Below are positions 6,435 to 6,647 of a DNA stretch of 6,647 nucleotides, one piece after another. This DNA is from Xanthobacteraceae bacterium (lineage in GTDB: Bacteria > Pseudomonadota > Alphaproteobacteria > Rhizobiales > Xanthobacteraceae). The translations under genes were made by a program, and so were the position numbers. Under the pieces are notes generated by a model. That model made no database searches, was not told the DNA's origin, and saw only the letters and a program-made list of their open reading frames with translations. The number at the start of each line of letters is the position of its first letter. The first letter of the stretch is position 1. The stretch is from positions 1-6,647 of the forward strand of contig JASHSY010000313.1 of assembly GCA_030040825.1 (NCBI GenBank), given 5' to 3'.

Positions 6435-6489
6435 GTGGCGCATGACCTTTCCGGAAAACCGGCGTCCGCTTTTCCAGGTCATGCGCTAC
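6435..6489. repeat. Palindromic repeat at the convergent gene junction (possible bidirectional terminator)
   Basis: GCGCATGACCT (6438-6448) pairs perfectly with AGGTCATGCGC (6476-6486). After a 4-base bulge, an inner stem GGAAAA/TTTTCC (6453-6458 with 6470-6475) and a further 3 bp (6460-6462 with 6466-6468) close the hairpin. A competing small hairpin, CCGG-AAAA-CCGG, lies at 6451-6462. The outer stem can extend to 6435/6489 in RNA through one G-U pair. The pattern resembles a dispersed palindrome I recall from bradyrhizobial genomes. It fills most of the 58-bp gap between the thioredoxin-domain gene and rho and contains the rho stop codon. No T-run follows on either strand, so it is not a canonical intrinsic terminator. 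Confidence 0.75.
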
Positions 6490-6647
6490 GTATTCATCGA
6501 CTCGAAGAATTCGGAATTGTTCTTGGTGTTGCGCAGCTTGTCGAGCAGGAAGTCGATGGCGTCCATCGTCCCCATCGGATTGAGGATGCGGCGGAGCACG
6601 TACATCTTCTTGAGCTGATCGGGCGGCACCAACAGCTCTTCCTTGCG
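6486..6647 (-). CDS. rho: Transcription termination factor Rho (C-terminal 53 residues, cut by window edge)
   Basis: Rho is the hexameric RNA helicase/ATPase that ends transcription at Rho-dependent sites. The visible tail begins RKEELLVPPDQLKKMYVLRR, continues LNPMGTMDAIDFLLDKLR, and ends NTKNNSEFFESMNT before a TAG at 6488-6486. It lines up along its length with the C-terminus of E. coli Rho (RKEELL...LQKMWILRK...PMG.IDAMEFL..KL..TK...FFE). The upstream part, with the RNA-binding and Walker motifs, is outside the window. The gene converges with the thioredoxin-domain gene, and its stop codon is inside the right arm of a palindromic repeat. In many alphaproteobacteria rho is followed directly by mnmE; here an oppositely oriented gene lies between them. 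Confidence 0.95.
   Translation of the reverse strand, partial: RKEELLVPPDQLKKMYVLRRILNPMGTMDAIDFLLDKLRNTKNNSEFFESMNT

Overview
The window reads as chromosomal core DNA of a GC-rich alphaproteobacterium, most likely order Hyphomicrobiales near Bradyrhizobium/Rhodopseudomonas. This rests on the conserved gene order rho / mnmE / mnmG / rsmG / parA, the protein sequences, the parS sequence TGTTTCACGTGAAACA, and a palindromic repeat that resembles a dispersed family I recall from bradyrhizobial genomes. The genus is an inference.

Layout, left to right. Positions 1-224 (minus) hold the start of parA, cut by the window edge. Positions 263-967 (minus) are rsmG, 964-2835 (minus) mnmG, and 2941-4320 (minus) mnmE. 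These four genes all read leftward in the order mnmE, mnmG, rsmG, parA, and rsmG and mnmG overlap by four bases (ATGA). Positions 4364-6427 (plus) hold a divergently transcribed gene for a 687-residue DUF255/YyaL-type thioredoxin-domain protein. It converges on the 3' end of rho (6486-6647, minus, cut by the right edge). A palindromic repeat fills the rho/thioredoxin-protein junction and includes the rho stop codon. There is no gene-free stretch longer than 93 bp, and I saw no tRNA, rRNA, CRISPR array or insertion sequence.

How the genes work together. MnmE and MnmG form the complex that modifies the wobble uridine of certain tRNAs. RsmG methylates 16S rRNA. ParA, with ParB presumably just outside the left edge, drives origin segregation. 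Two perfect 16-bp parS centromere sites lie in the window, one inside rsmG (it encodes the peptide VSRET) and one in the mnmE-mnmG spacer, so this is the ParB-loading region of the chromosome.

The most unusual signal lies inside mnmE, about 350 bp from the second parS. Two perfect tandem DnaA boxes (TTATCCACA) are spaced 11 bp apart. On one side is an inverted repeat whose arms each carry a GANTC site. On the other side are a perfect IHF-consensus match and a 36-bp block that is about 83% A+T in otherwise GC-rich DNA. Together these have the parts of a bacterial replication origin or a DnaA-binding regulatory locus, embedded in the variable part of the MnmE GTPase domain. Known alphaproteobacterial origins (Caulobacter) lie by hemE, which would be outside this window, so the origin role is a hypothesis.
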